In this document: positions 52,401 through 61,118 of the stretch, piece after piece
Position numbering within the stretch: position 1 is the first letter of the stretch
Layout of the letters: every line of letters begins with the position of its first letter
DNA from: Ruminococcaceae bacterium UBA5413
GTDB lineage: Bacteria; Bacillota; Clostridia; Oscillospirales; Acutalibacteraceae
Direction of reading: 5' to 3'
Assembly (NCBI GenBank): GCA_002409585.1
Contig: DHNP01000024.1
Coordinates: 14,391 to 76,795 of the forward strand
Length of the DNA: 62,405 bases
Made by a program: the position numbers and the translations under genes
The notes under the pieces: model-generated
The model's input: the letters and a program-made list of their open reading frames with translations, nothing else
Databases searched by the model: none
Told to the model about the DNA's origin: nothing

Positions 52401-53330
52401 TCACTCAAGGTAACCCGGGGTGGAAAGGTAGCGCGTGCCGGTGTCTGGTATAAGCGCGACGACGGTTTTGCCTTCGTTTTCCGGAAGGGCCGCCAGCTGG
52501 GCCGCGGCCCATACCGCCGCCCCGGACGATATGCCGGCGAGGACGCCGTCCAGCCTTGCAAGTTCCCTGCCGGCCGTGTATGCGTTTTCGTCGGTAACGG
52601 TTATGACTTTATCAACTGTTCCCGCGTCGTATGTTTCGGGGACGAAGCCCGCGCCTATGCCCTGCAGCTTGTGCATGCCGGGCTTTCCGCCTGAAAGGAC
52701 GGGGGAGCCTGCGGGCTCTACTGCTATGACTTTAACGTCCGCGTTTTTAGATTTAAGGTATTTTCCCGCTCCTGAAACCGATCCGCCCGTGCCGGCTCCG
52801 GCAACAAAGAAATCAACATTGCCGTCTGTCCCGCGCCATATTTCAGGGCCGGTTGTTTCAAAGTGCGCTTTGGGGTTGGCAGGGTTTACAAACTGGCCCG
52901 GTATAAAGGAACCTGGAATTTCTTTTGCAAGTTCGTCAGCCTTGTCTATGGCACCTTTCATGCCCTTGGCGCCTTCGGTGAGCACTACCTCGCCGCCGTA
53001 CGCCGTCAGCATCTGCCGGCGCTCGACACTCATGGTTTCGGGCATTGTAAAGATGGCGCGGTAGCCTTTAGCGGCGGCGACCATGGCGAGGCCTATGCCG
53101 GTGTTGCCGCTTGTAGGCTCTATTATTACGCTGCCGGGCTTAAGGAGGCCCTTCGCCTCGGCATCTTCTATCATGTATTTGCCTATCCTGTCTTTTGAAC
53201 TTCCGCCTGGGTTCATAAACTCGAGTTTTACGAGGAGCCGGGCTTTAAGGCCGTGTTTTTTTTCATAACCTGAAAGCTCAAGCAGCGGGGTGTTGCCTAT
53301 AAGCTCTGATATGCTTTTAGCTACTGCCAT
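52401..53330 (-). CDS. cysK: Cysteine synthase A
   Basis: CysK makes cysteine from O-acetylserine and sulfide with pyridoxal phosphate. The PLP lysine is in PGGSSKDRIGKYMIEDAEAK, the substrate loop in PTSGNTGIGLAM and the phosphate-binding loop in GAGTGGSVSGAGKYL. At 309 residues it is typical. It lies between mnmA and the CBS gene; mnmA uses sulfur derived from cysteine, so the neighbourhood is sulfur-related. Confidence 0.96.
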   Translation of the reverse strand: MAVAKSISELIGNTPLLELSGYEKKHGLKARLLVKLEFMNPGGSSKDRIGKYMIEDAEAKGLLKPGSVIIEPTSGNTGIGLAMVAAAKGYRAIFTMPETMSVERRQMLTAYGGEVVLTEGAKGMKGAIDKADELAKEIPGSFIPGQFVNPANPKAHFETTGPEIWRGTDGNVDFFVAGAGTGGSVSGAGKYLKSKNADVKVIAVEPAGSPVLSGGKPGMHKLQGIGAGFVPETYDAGTVDKVITVTDENAYTAGRELARLDGVLAGISSGAAVWAAAQLAALPENEGKTVVALIPDTGTRYLSTPGYLE

Positions 53331-53377
53331 ATTATTACTCTCCTTAATTACCGAAATTACTTTACGTGAATAAGATT

Positions 53378-53386
53378 ATTATATCA
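53378..53386 (-). promoter_or_regulatory. Extended -10 promoter of cysK
   Basis: On the minus strand TGATATAAT, an extended -10 (TG-N-TATAAT), about 48 bases upstream of cysK in the gap after mnmA. No T-box or S-box is seen. Confidence 0.5.
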
Positions 53387-53409
53387 CGGTTAAGCGGCGA
53401 TGCTCATGC

Positions 53410-54507
53410 TTACATTTTGCCGCGTATGCCTTTTATTATGGTACCGCCGCCTATGACAACGTCGCCGTCGTAAAACACGGCGGCCTGGCCGGGCGTTATG
53501 GCGGGCTGGGGCGTGTCGAACGTGACAAGGACTTTCCCGCCGGCTGACGGGGAAAGCGCTGCTGCGGCCTCGTGCTGCCCGTAGCGGGTTTTTACCGCGG
53601 CGCGCATCTGCCGGGTGACAGCTTCAACCGATATCATGTTAAGGCCGCCGACTTCCATGCCTGTAAAGAAAAGCTCGTCCCTGCCGCCTACCGTTACGGT
53701 ATTTGACGCGCTGTCCTTTTCAATAACGTACTGCGGTATGCCGGCGTTAAGCCCTAAGCCTTTGCGCTGCCCCACCGTGTAGCATATCAGGCCGCGGTGC
53801 CTGCCGACGACACTGCCGCGCGGGTCCACAAAATTGCCGGGAGGGGACTGTACACCCATGATGTTTTGCAGGAAGTCGGTATACCCGCCCTTTTTTACAA
53901 AACAAATATCCTGGCTGTCGTGCTTGCGCGCGTTTACAAAACCGTGGAGCGCGGCGAAACGGCGAACTTCGCTTTTTTGCATTCCGCCGAGAGGGAACAG
54001 CGTGTGCGCAAGCTGTTCCTGCGTAAGCGTATAAAGCATGTAGGTCTGGTCTTTTGAAATATCGGCGGCCTTTTTCAAAAGGTACCGCCCGAGCCTTGCA
54101 TCGTATTCCACTTTTGCGTAATGCCCTGTCGCTATGTAGTCACAGCCGCCCTCAACCGCGCGTTTAAGAAGCTCGCCGAATTTTATATATTTGTTGCAGT
54201 TTATGCATGGGTTGGGCGTTTGGCCGCGTTTATAACTTTCCGCGAAAGGCATGATGACATCCCTGCGGAATTCCCTGCCGAGGTTTATGACGCTGTGGTT
54301 AATGCCGAGCCTTCCGGCGACGCTGCGGGCGTCCTCTATGTCAGCGAGTGAACAGCACGGGTGCCTTATGCCGTCGAGGCCGACGTCTTCGTTTTCGAAA
54401 AGCTTGAGGGTTACCCCGCTTACAGTATAACCGCTTTCCATGAGGAGGGCGGCCGCAACGGAGCTGTCTACTCCGCCGCTCATTGCCGCCATTGCTTTAA
54501 GTGCCAT
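53410..54507 (-). CDS. mnmA: tRNA 2-thiouridylase MnmA
   Basis: MnmA thiolates the wobble uridine of tRNA-Lys, -Glu and -Gln using ATP and a sulfur relay. The PP-loop is AMSGGVDSSVAAALL; the catalytic Cys residues are in NPCINCNKYIKFG and HDSQDICFVKKGG. The 365-residue length is normal. The gene is preceded by 396 bases that contain the candidate RNA at 54630-54839, whose terminator lies in the mnmA leader. Confidence 0.96.
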   Translation of the reverse strand: MALKAMAAMSGGVDSSVAAALLMESGYTVSGVTLKLFENEDVGLDGIRHPCCSLADIEDARSVAGRLGINHSVINLGREFRRDVIMPFAESYKRGQTPNPCINCNKYIKFGELLKRAVEGGCDYIATGHYAKVEYDARLGRYLLKKAADISKDQTYMLYTLTQEQLAHTLFPLGGMQKSEVRRFAALHGFVNARKHDSQDICFVKKGGYTDFLQNIMGVQSPPGNFVDPRGSVVGRHRGLICYTVGQRKGLGLNAGIPQYVIEKDSASNTVTVGGRDELFFTGMEVGGLNMISVEAVTRQMRAAVKTRYGQHEAAAALSPSAGGKVLVTFDTPQPAITPGQAAVFYDGDVVIGGGTIIKGIRGKM

Positions 54508-54629
54508 CGTTTATGCCCCGCTTTCCGTTTTCGGCGGCTCGTCTGCAAACGTGCCGCGCCGTCAATGTATCAGAGCGGTATATTATCTTTTTCAAAGTTT
54601 ACATCCCTTCTGTTTTGCGGTTAAGGTGT

Positions 54630-54839
54630 AAAAAAGCCGGCAGGTTTTTACCTGACGGCCATCATGCTTTTAATGCTGAAAAGCAACCGCGCGCACGTCC
54701 GCGGCCGGGCTGCGGCACACAGAAATGCCAGCCGCAGCACACTGCGCCCGTGAAGCGCGGAGTTTTGGCTGCATACCCGGTAAAATCGTTTCCTCTTACC
54801 CTGCCTGAAAATATATTAAACATGCTGAATTAAGAATTA
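54630..54839 (-). ncRNA. Candidate structured RNA or attenuated mnmA leader
   Basis: A promoter at 54846-54874 and a terminator at 54630-54660 bound about 210 nt on the minus strand. Inside are a perfect 8-bp stem GCTGCGGC/GCCGCAGC (around 54700-54735) and GGTAA/TTACC (near 54780-54805). The terminator is GGCCGTCAGG-TAAAAA-CCTGCCGGC followed by TTTTTT. A 54-codon frame from an ATG at 54823 (MFNIFSGRVRGNDFTGYAAK) spans the interval but has no ribosome site. No family (6S, SRP, T-box, cobalamin) is recognised. It could be a stand-alone RNA or a leader that gates mnmA. Confidence 0.45.
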
Positions 54840-54845
54840 CTCTAC

Positions 54846-54874
54846 AGGATACACCGTTTCGGCCATGCTGTCAA
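54846..54874 (-). promoter_or_regulatory. Promoter of the 54.6-54.8 kb transcript
   Basis: On the minus strand TTGACA (54874-54869), 17 nt, TATCCT (54851-54846). A small AGCC-TTAG-GGCT hairpin with TTTTT (about 54889-54900) just upstream ends the preceding gene. Confidence 0.65.
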
Positions 54875-54903
54875 GGCAGCCGTAAAGTAAAAAGCCCTAA
54901 GGC

Positions 54904-55944
54904 TCAGGCGTCGGCGCCGCGCCTTTTTTTTAAGTTGCTTATATAGACGTATATGCCGCTGAACGCTATATTTATATAACACGTTATTATGCGCCATAAG
55001 ATAATTGCCGGTATCATTGTCTTTTGCGAAAAGTAAGGCCCGAAAAATGCCGAGAAGCTCAGTTCGGCTGCGCCGGAGGAGCCTGGCAGCGGGACAAACG
55101 CCGAAACCATTGAAACGAAAACCTGCGCCGCTATCATGGTGCTTATATGGGCGCCGCGCAGGTTGAAGCTGCGGTAAATAAAGTAAGGTATAAAGCTGCT
55201 GAGCGTTATCTGCAGTATAATAAAGGCCGCGGCGGTGAGGTTAAGCTTCCATGTGTTGCCCATTATTTTTGAAGCATCATGGAAGATCTGCAGGTGCGCG
55301 TGTATCCTTTCATAACGCTCGTCGGGGTGCTTGCACATCTTGTATTTGCTAAGGACGTGCAGCACCGCGCGGAGGATCTTGTCCGTAAGTTTTTCGCTTA
55401 CCATAAAAAGCATGACAATGGCTATGGAAGCGCCGTTTGCCAGCAGCCCGATTACTGTGAGAAAAGAAAAATTGCTTACGTTCTGCTGGAAATAGTGCAG
55501 CTTCATAACCATCATTACAAGCGCGTAAAACACGGTTATGATTTGGTATGTCAGGCTTTTTACGGCTATAATGGATGTCGCCATGCCGGTGTCCATATCC
55601 ATGTCGCGCATGGCGATTACCTGTATAGGCTCGCCCGTGGAAAACGGCGTTATGGCGTTGTACAGCACGCCGACCATGCCTATGGTGAACGAGTTGTGGT
55701 AGCTCCACGCGTGGTCGAAATGGCGGCAGAAAATATGGAGGACTATACCCTCTATGAACCAGCCGATGACCGTACAAAGGAGGGCAAGCAGCAGCCATCT
55801 GATTTTAAGCGTTTTCATTGTCGCGCCAAGCTCGGCTATGCCGTTTGTGGAAAAAAGAAAATAGATAAGTATGCCGGCTGTAAGCGCGAAAGTGATGACG
55901 GTAAAGAGCTTTTTGCCTAAAGAGCTTTTTTTGTTTTCAGACAT
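54904..55944 (-). CDS. Flippase-like/LPG synthase-type membrane protein
   Basis: This 346-residue protein has about seven or eight membrane segments and matches the UPF0104/AglD2/MprF-like flippase domain family: GIAELGATMKTLKIRWLLLA, GVLYNAITPFSTGEPIQVIA and FVPLPGSSGAAELSFSAFFG near the C-terminus are the family signatures. Members move or modify lipids in the membrane; MprF relatives have an added synthase domain, which is absent here. The PFSTGEP and PGSSGAAE segments are conserved. The substrate cannot be stated. Confidence 0.85.
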   Translation of the reverse strand: MSENKKSSLGKKLFTVITFALTAGILIYFLFSTNGIAELGATMKTLKIRWLLLALLCTVIGWFIEGIVLHIFCRHFDHAWSYHNSFTIGMVGVLYNAITPFSTGEPIQVIAMRDMDMDTGMATSIIAVKSLTYQIITVFYALVMMVMKLHYFQQNVSNFSFLTVIGLLANGASIAIVMLFMVSEKLTDKILRAVLHVLSKYKMCKHPDERYERIHAHLQIFHDASKIMGNTWKLNLTAAAFIILQITLSSFIPYFIYRSFNLRGAHISTMIAAQVFVSMVSAFVPLPGSSGAAELSFSAFFGPYFSQKTMIPAIILWRIITCYINIAFSGIYVYISNLKKRRGADA

Positions 55945-56010
55945 GTTATGAAATTCCTCAAAATATATATATAACGAAACGGGACAAATATTTATTAATG
56001 CATTTTTATT

Positions 56011-56039
56011 ATTCTATAACATTCCGGTAAATTATACAA
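56011..56039 (-). promoter_or_regulatory. Promoter of the flippase-like gene
   Basis: On the minus strand TTGTAT (56039-56034), 17 nt, TAGAAT (56016-56011), 67 bases upstream of the 55944 start. Confidence 0.5.
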
Positions 56040-56144
56040 GTACGCCCGCAAAATGTACGGATTGCCGCGCAAAGGCAAAGTATATCCGCGTGCGGGGGAT
56101 AATTTCATGCCGCCGCGGGAAAATATGCTGTGGGGTGTGTTGCA

Positions 56145-56843
56145 ATGAAAGTGAAGTCAAAACTTTTTTATTTTTGGGAAATATTAATAATAATACTTCT
56201 TAATATACTCATAATTGCCGTAGTCTCAAACTCCGGCGGGCATGTGCAGACGCTTTCAAAAACCGGCTCAAGCGGCAGCGAAGTGCGGCAGATACAGACA
56301 AGGCTTAAAAGCTGGGGCTACTACAAAGGCACGGTAGACGGCGTGTACGGCACGCAGACAAAAAACGCCGTCATTTATTTCCAAAAGTCTAACGGCATTT
56401 CGGCAGACGGCGTAGCAGGCCCGGCGACTTTAAGGGCAATAGGGCTGCCGTCGGGCAGCTCCGGCAGCTCAGGGGGGGCAGGCGGATACGGTGAAAACGA
56501 CGTGGCGCTTTTGGCGCGCGTCATCTCAGCCGAAGCGCGCGGCGAGCCGTATGTGGGCCAGGTTGCCGTGGGGGCGGTTATACTGAACAGGGTGGAGCAC
56601 CCGTCGTTTCCAAACACGCTTGCCGGCGTTATATACCAGCCGGGCGCGTTTTCATGCTTAAACGACGGCGGCATAAATTCGCCGATCTCCGATTCGGCGT
56701 ACAAAGCCGCGCGCGACGCCATGAACGGCTGGGACCCGTCAGGCGGGGCGATATACTACTACAACCCGGCAAAGGCTACAAGCTCATGGATATGGTCAAG
56801 GCCGGTTATAACTGTCATAGGCGACCACAGGTTCTGCAGCTGA
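56145..56843 (+). CDS. sleB: Spore cortex-lytic enzyme SleB-like
   Basis: This 232-residue protein has an N-terminal signal or anchor helix (WEILIIILLNILIIAVVS), a PG_binding_1 domain (LKSWGYYKGTVDGVYGTQTK) and a Hydrolase_2 domain with the SleB/CwlJ active region (ISAEARGEPYVGQVAVGAVI, catalytic Glu in SAEARGE). SleB is a lytic transglycosylase that degrades spore cortex at germination. The ATG at 56145 has GGGGTG upstream and is preferred to a GTG at 56130. The usual partner ypeB is not next to it. Its presence suggests a spore former. Confidence 0.9.
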   Translation: MKVKSKLFYFWEILIIILLNILIIAVVSNSGGHVQTLSKTGSSGSEVRQIQTRLKSWGYYKGTVDGVYGTQTKNAVIYFQKSNGISADGVAGPATLRAIGLPSGSSGSSGGAGGYGENDVALLARVISAEARGEPYVGQVAVGAVILNRVEHPSFPNTLAGVIYQPGAFSCLNDGGINSPISDSAYKAARDAMNGWDPSGGAIYYYNPAKATSSWIWSRPVITVIGDHRFCS

Positions 56844-56876
56844 AGCGTTTAAAAGCGCCGGAGGCGCCGCAGATGG

Positions 56877-56908
56877 AAAATGCGCTCATTTAAAGCGCAT
56901 TTTTTCAT
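56877..56908. terminator. Bidirectional terminator after sleB
   Basis: AATGCGCT-CATTTAA-AGCGCATT followed by TTTTTC on the + strand; on the minus strand the same stem follows the lipoprotein gene. Confidence 0.8.
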
Positions 56909-56919
56909 TTCCATCAATG

Positions 56920-57429
56920 TCAGGCTTTAAACCCTTTAAAAAGTTCCAGGACGTTTTTATCGTAAGCTTTATTGTCGTCGTCCGTAGAACTGTTTGTATA
57001 TATCATCATGTACTTGCCGCTGTCTGACATGACGGCGTTTATATTTTTATCCATTATGGTGAAGTACCCGTCGCTTTTAACCGAATCTATGACTTTTTCC
57101 GCCGAATCGCTCAGGTTTGAAGTGTCAAAGGAGTAAAGCTCCACGGTCACGTTATTTTTGCCGTTATGGCTGAAAATATATTTTATGCCTTTTTCAGCAC
57201 CGATGAAGTCTGCGCGCATATTTGTAGGCGTTCCGGAAAAGCCGGCGGCTTTTTTCATGTAAGCCTTAAGCCCGTCAAGGCTGTCGCCGAAGCTTTTGTC
57301 ACTTACTTCTGACGAAACGGAGGACGAGGCCTTTTTAGGCGATGAAGAAACGCCGACGTTGCCGGCTCCGCATGAAGTGAACATAAGGCACATTATTAAA
57401 GCTGCCGAAATGAGTAAATTCTTTTTCAT
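56920..57429 (-). CDS. Putative lipoprotein of unknown function
   Basis: A 169-residue protein whose N-terminus KKNLLISAALIMCLMFTSC ends in a lipobox-like MFTSC, so Cys19 would be lipidated. A Ser/Lys-rich stretch follows, then a mixed alpha/beta domain (LKAYMKKAAGFSGTPTNMRA and DKNINAVMSDSGKYMMIYTN). I do not recognise the domain. The start is placed at 57429 because the upstream Mets (57459, 57450) give a basic leader in front of the signal sequence. It has its own promoter overlapping the end of the upstream glycosyltransferase. Confidence 0.7.
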   Translation of the reverse strand: MKKNLLISAALIMCLMFTSCGAGNVGVSSSPKKASSSVSSEVSDKSFGDSLDGLKAYMKKAAGFSGTPTNMRADFIGAEKGIKYIFSHNGKNNVTVELYSFDTSNLSDSAEKVIDSVKSDGYFTIMDKNINAVMSDSGKYMMIYTNSSTDDDNKAYDKNVLELFKGFKA

Positions 57430-57519
57430 TGATGCAATCCGCCTTTTCATAAACGGCAAAAGCCGAAATTTTTTAATACAGGTGCCGCGTAATTTATCTT
57501 ACCGCGCAAAACATAATTT

Positions 57520-57548
57520 ATTATGCGATGTTTTTGCCGGTTTGTCAA
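57520..57548 (-). promoter_or_regulatory. Sigma-A promoter of the lipoprotein gene
   Basis: On the minus strand TTGACA (57548-57543), 17 nt, CATAAT (57525-57520). The -35 overlaps the stop codon of the upstream glycosyltransferase. Confidence 0.65.
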
Positions 57549-58594
57549 CTTTTATCGGCAGCGTGAGGCTGAGTTTCGTCGGGGCTTTTTGGGGGCAGCC
57601 ATTTTTCGGCCATTCCGGCGTATTTTTGCGCCTCTGCGCAAAGCCCGAGGGCTGCGTAAGACTCTGACAGGCCCTTCAGCGGTATGCTGCCGCAGTAACG
57701 TATGTTAAGCTCGCACTTAGCGCCGAAGGCCGCCGTGTAGTACCACAAGGCTGCCTCCTCGTAATCCTTTTCAGAAAAATAGTACCTGCCGAGTTCGCAG
57801 CACACCTCCGCGCTCGGTTCGCCGACGGCATTTTTAAGCGCCGTTTTAAAAAACATTTCCTTATCCCGGCGTATGGCGGCGCATTTAACGACTACGCACT
57901 GTGAGGCGCGCGCATCGCCAAGGCTCAGCTTTTCATCGTGCAGCGTGCTTTCAAAGTACTGGTACGCGTTAAAAAAATCCCCATCGCTGCCGGCGATAAA
58001 AAGCTCGCGCGCGTACATGCGGTGCAGGTGCGGGCAGAGCGGCTTTTCTGCGTGCTCAAAGACAGAAAAGTCCCTTTTTGCGTGGGAACTTTGCGGCATA
58101 TGTATTATTTCTATGGAGCTGTTTAAAACGCACGGCTCAAGCATTACCTGCTCATGCACGGGGTACGCCCACCTGAAAGTGCGCAGCCGCCTGAAAAGCT
58201 TGGGGCGGTACTCTGTGTCAAAGTTATAGGTTGTGTTTTGGCTGAGCTGGTTTTTGTACTTCATCTGCACTATGTCGGTGTTTTCCGGCATTGACTGTTT
58301 TAGCTTTTTAAACTTTAGTATGTTGTCACTGTCAATCATTTCGTCCGCGTCGGCCGAATAGATGAAGTCCATTGACGCTTTTGAAAAGGCGAAGTTGCGC
58401 GCGGCTGAAAAATCCCCGTTCCATTTGAAGTCGTATATTTTCTCTGTGTACAGTTTTGCCGCCGCCTTAGTGCCGTCTGAGGAGCCGGTGTCAACGACGA
58501 TTATCTCGTCTGCTATGCCCGCAAGGCATGAAAGGCACCGCGGCAGTACCTTTTCTTCATTTTTAACTATCATGCATACGCTTATGCTTGGCAT
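57545..58594 (-). CDS. Family 2 glycosyltransferase with C-terminal TPR-like region
   Basis: The GT-A catalytic domain has SVCMIVKNEEKVLPRCLSCL, VVDTGSSDGTKAAA and DFSAARNFAFSKA, with the metal-binding DxD as DADE in IYSADADEMID. The second half is helical with repeats (VCCELGRYYFSEKDYEEAAL). This SunS-like architecture is typical of protein O- or S-glycosyltransferases. The start is set at 58594 (AAAGGTGGC upstream). It is divergent from the larger glycosyltransferase at 58714. Flagellin is a plausible acceptor from position, but this is inferred. Confidence 0.88.
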   Translation of the reverse strand: MPSISVCMIVKNEEKVLPRCLSCLAGIADEIIVVDTGSSDGTKAAAKLYTEKIYDFKWNGDFSAARNFAFSKASMDFIYSADADEMIDSDNILKFKKLKQSMPENTDIVQMKYKNQLSQNTTYNFDTEYRPKLFRRLRTFRWAYPVHEQVMLEPCVLNSSIEIIHMPQSSHAKRDFSVFEHAEKPLCPHLHRMYARELFIAGSDGDFFNAYQYFESTLHDEKLSLGDARASQCVVVKCAAIRRDKEMFFKTALKNAVGEPSAEVCCELGRYYFSEKDYEEAALWYYTAAFGAKCELNIRYCGSIPLKGLSESYAALGLCAEAQKYAGMAEKWLPPKSPDETQPHAADKS

Positions 58595-58629
58595 TATAAA
58601 AGCCACCTTTGCCTTAACCGTGAAAATAC

Positions 58630-58656
58630 TTAATATTTATTATACCATGCCGATAA
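58630..58656 (+). promoter_or_regulatory. Sigma-28 promoter of the large glycosyltransferase
   Basis: TTAA (58630-58633), 15 nt, GCCGATAA (58649-58656); the -10 is an exact match and the -35 has one change. It lies 58 bases upstream of the 58714 start. The spacer holds, on the other strand, an extended -10 (TGGTATAAT, 58647-58639) for the leftward gene, so the two promoters overlap. Confidence 0.65.
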
Positions 58657-58713
58657 TATATTTGGAATATGTTATAATTATTATAAACTGAAAGATTAAA
58701 GGGGATAAACCTT

Positions 58714-60930
58714 ATGAAAGCATACAGGCACGCACAGCCCTTGCAGTCCGGCGGCAAAGGCCGCTTCGGCGGGCATCCCATACGCCTCACAATAGCCCTT
58801 ATAGTAAAAAATGAAGAAAAAACCCTCGACAGATGCCTAAGCTCCCTTAAGCCGCTGCTCGACGCCGTGCCGAGCGAGCTTATAGTGACAGACACAGGCT
58901 CCACCGACTCAACCGTAGAGATAGCCCAAAAGTACGCCGACAAAATCATAAACTTTGACTGGTGCGGCGACTTTTCGGCAGCGCGCAACACCGGCGTAAA
59001 TGCCGCCCGCGGCCAGTGGTTCATGTTTATAGACGGCGACGAGTGGTTTGAAAGCACCGAAGAAATCATAAGCTTTTTCACCAGCGGCGAGTGCGACAGG
59101 TACGGCAGCGCCTCATACATACAGAGAAACTACGTTAAGCCTGACAGCGACAAACAGTACGGCGACTTTCACGCGCTGCGGCTTTTTAAGGTTTACCCGG
59201 GCATGAGGTTCCGCGACATTGTGCATGAATGGATCCCGTGGGCTAAGCCGCTTAAACTTTTTAATAACTACGTGCATCACTACGGTTACGCATATCGGGA
59301 CTATGAGGATCGGCGCAAAAAAGCGCTGCGCAATATTCCTCTTTTAAAGAAGGAAATAGCAGAGGATGAATTTAACCTTAAAGCTTATTATCAGATAGGC
59401 AAAGAGTATTTAGTGCTGAAATATTATGACGAAGCTATAAAATGCGGCTGGAAAATGCTTGAAATAGAAAAGAGCCATAAGAACAAAATATGGCGCCTGT
59501 CAACCATGCACAACATCATAAGCGCTTATTACCTTTTGAAAAAGTATGATGAGCTTATACAAATTACAGACGGTTTTTTGAGGGATAACCCTGAACCTGA
59601 AATAATTTACCTTGATTTTCTTTATTTTGCAAACGATGCGGCTTTCAGGCTGAAAAAATATGAAAAGTCGGCAGAGCTTGGCGAACGCTATATTGATATT
59701 TACAGGCAGTACAAGTCGGGTAAGCTTGACGAGTCAATGCTTTTGTACGCCGACTTTTCTTTTATAACTGAAAAAAGCAGGCAGCGGTTGATTTTGACGG
59801 TAATATGGTCATACCTGTTTCAGGCGGAGGCGGCCCAAAAAGAACGCGCGTTACCGCTGCTGGATGAATTAACGGTTAACGCCAAGGCCAACAACAGCGT
59901 ATATACTGTATTTTTTTCAGCGGCACAGTTTACTGGCAGGTGGGAGGCAATACAGGCGCTTTTCAGTAAAGCGCTTGCTTCAGGTGAAGATGACAGCAGG
60001 TCTAAATTTATAGCATGCACAGAAAAGTATATAACGGAAAACAGTGCCTATGCGCTTAACGCAGAGGACGCCGTTGCTTCTATGCCTGAGGAAGACCCGT
60101 TTGTTTACCTTAATCGCTTACGCCGCGCGGAAAATTCCGGCAGCCGTGATGAAGCGCTCGGCGTTTTACAGTGGTTCCTTGACAACGAAAAAGTATGGGA
60201 CGACAGGGTATCCGATGTTTTGTACTTTGCCATGAAAGAAAAAATCAACATAATGCCTTACCTCTTGAAGATAGACACGGACGACCTCAAGTATTTTGCC
60301 GCCGCTATGGGCAGGGCGCACAGTGACTTCACGGAAGTAACGCTCGGTTACTTCAGCGCGTATTCTTTTGAGAACGCCAAAGGGCTTTACTTTACGGTTC
60401 TTACTAAGGAAAAAATCCTTTTGTCTGAAAACGGCCTTGATGACGGGGCATATATGGAGCTTTTCGAAAGTTACGCTGTGGAAACGGCGCGTTACACAAG
60501 GCTGCTTTTCCGCCGTGAAATGTTCCAGCAGGTTAACGTGCCGGCGCTGCCGCGCGCTTACCGGTTCGGGTACTATATAGGCGAGGCGCTCGACGCGAAG
60601 AAGCGCTTTGACAGTACGGCGTACCTGCAGGACCTGCGCCTTGCGCTCGAAGCGTACCCCGTCATGGCAAAGCCTGTAAACCTGCTGCTTGAAAAAGCCG
60701 CAAAAGCCATAGAAAGTAAAAAAGCAAAGGCGGACGAGTTTAACCTGCTTGCCGCCAAAGTGAAAGCACAGATAGAAAGCCTCATAGCAGGCGGCGACCT
60801 TAAGCAGGCCGCGGGCATTACGGAGCAGCTCGCAAAGCTCATGCCGCATGACGCGGACATAGCCCGCTACCGCGAGCTGACGCACACCCAGCCCAACATG
60901 GCCGAGCTTGCGTCCGGCCTTCCCCAGTAG
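58714..60930 (+). CDS. Large family 2 glycosyltransferase next to flagellin
   Basis: A 738-residue protein with a GT-A catalytic domain at about residues 27-130 (LTIALIVKNEEKTLDRCLSS, VTDTGSTDSTVEIAQ, SAARNTGVNAARGQWFMFID with DGDE as DxD) and a long helical repeat region after residue 180 (FNLKAYYQIGKEYLVLKYYD). The same layout occurs in the smaller divergent glycosyltransferase. It is transcribed toward flagellin, which is convergent, and has a sigma-28 promoter, so it is expected to be made with the filament. A flagellin-modifying enzyme is the best guess; the sugar is unknown. Confidence 0.88.
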   Translation: MKAYRHAQPLQSGGKGRFGGHPIRLTIALIVKNEEKTLDRCLSSLKPLLDAVPSELIVTDTGSTDSTVEIAQKYADKIINFDWCGDFSAARNTGVNAARGQWFMFIDGDEWFESTEEIISFFTSGECDRYGSASYIQRNYVKPDSDKQYGDFHALRLFKVYPGMRFRDIVHEWIPWAKPLKLFNNYVHHYGYAYRDYEDRRKKALRNIPLLKKEIAEDEFNLKAYYQIGKEYLVLKYYDEAIKCGWKMLEIEKSHKNKIWRLSTMHNIISAYYLLKKYDELIQITDGFLRDNPEPEIIYLDFLYFANDAAFRLKKYEKSAELGERYIDIYRQYKSGKLDESMLLYADFSFITEKSRQRLILTVIWSYLFQAEAAQKERALPLLDELTVNAKANNSVYTVFFSAAQFTGRWEAIQALFSKALASGEDDSRSKFIACTEKYITENSAYALNAEDAVASMPEEDPFVYLNRLRRAENSGSRDEALGVLQWFLDNEKVWDDRVSDVLYFAMKEKINIMPYLLKIDTDDLKYFAAAMGRAHSDFTEVTLGYFSAYSFENAKGLYFTVLTKEKILLSENGLDDGAYMELFESYAVETARYTRLLFRREMFQQVNVPALPRAYRFGYYIGEALDAKKRFDSTAYLQDLRLALEAYPVMAKPVNLLLEKAAKAIESKKAKADEFNLLAAKVKAQIESLIAGGDLKQAAGITEQLAKLMPHDADIARYRELTHTQPNMAELASGLPQ

Positions 60931-61030
60931 CGGCCGCAAGCCGCCGCGGCGCGGGGCAGACGCCTTAGTAACGTAAGGGTGCGCACGCCAAAATAAAACC
61001 CAGCTTAAATATAAAAGTGTAGAAACGCGG

Positions 61031-61069
61031 AAAGGGCCGCCGGCAAAGCTGTATGCCGGCGGCCCTTTT
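61031..61069. terminator. Bidirectional terminator between glycosyltransferase and flagellin
   Basis: AAAGGGCCGCCGGC (61031-61044) pairs perfectly with GCCGGCGGCCCTTT (61055-61068) around a 10-nt loop. It serves both convergent genes. Confidence 0.9.
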
Positions 61070-61118
61070 ATGATGTATATGTTGGGAATAAATAACTTTT
61101 TTAAAAAGTAACAGTAAC

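Noticed and set aside
54508..54903. T-box, 6S RNA, SRP RNA or cobalamin riboswitch before mnmA
   Set aside because: None of the family core sequences (for example the T-box GGGTGGNACCGCG) is found.
60166..60939. 257-codon minus strand frame opposite the large glycosyltransferase
   Set aside because: Antisense shadow with no domain pattern; it would also cross the region before the terminator.
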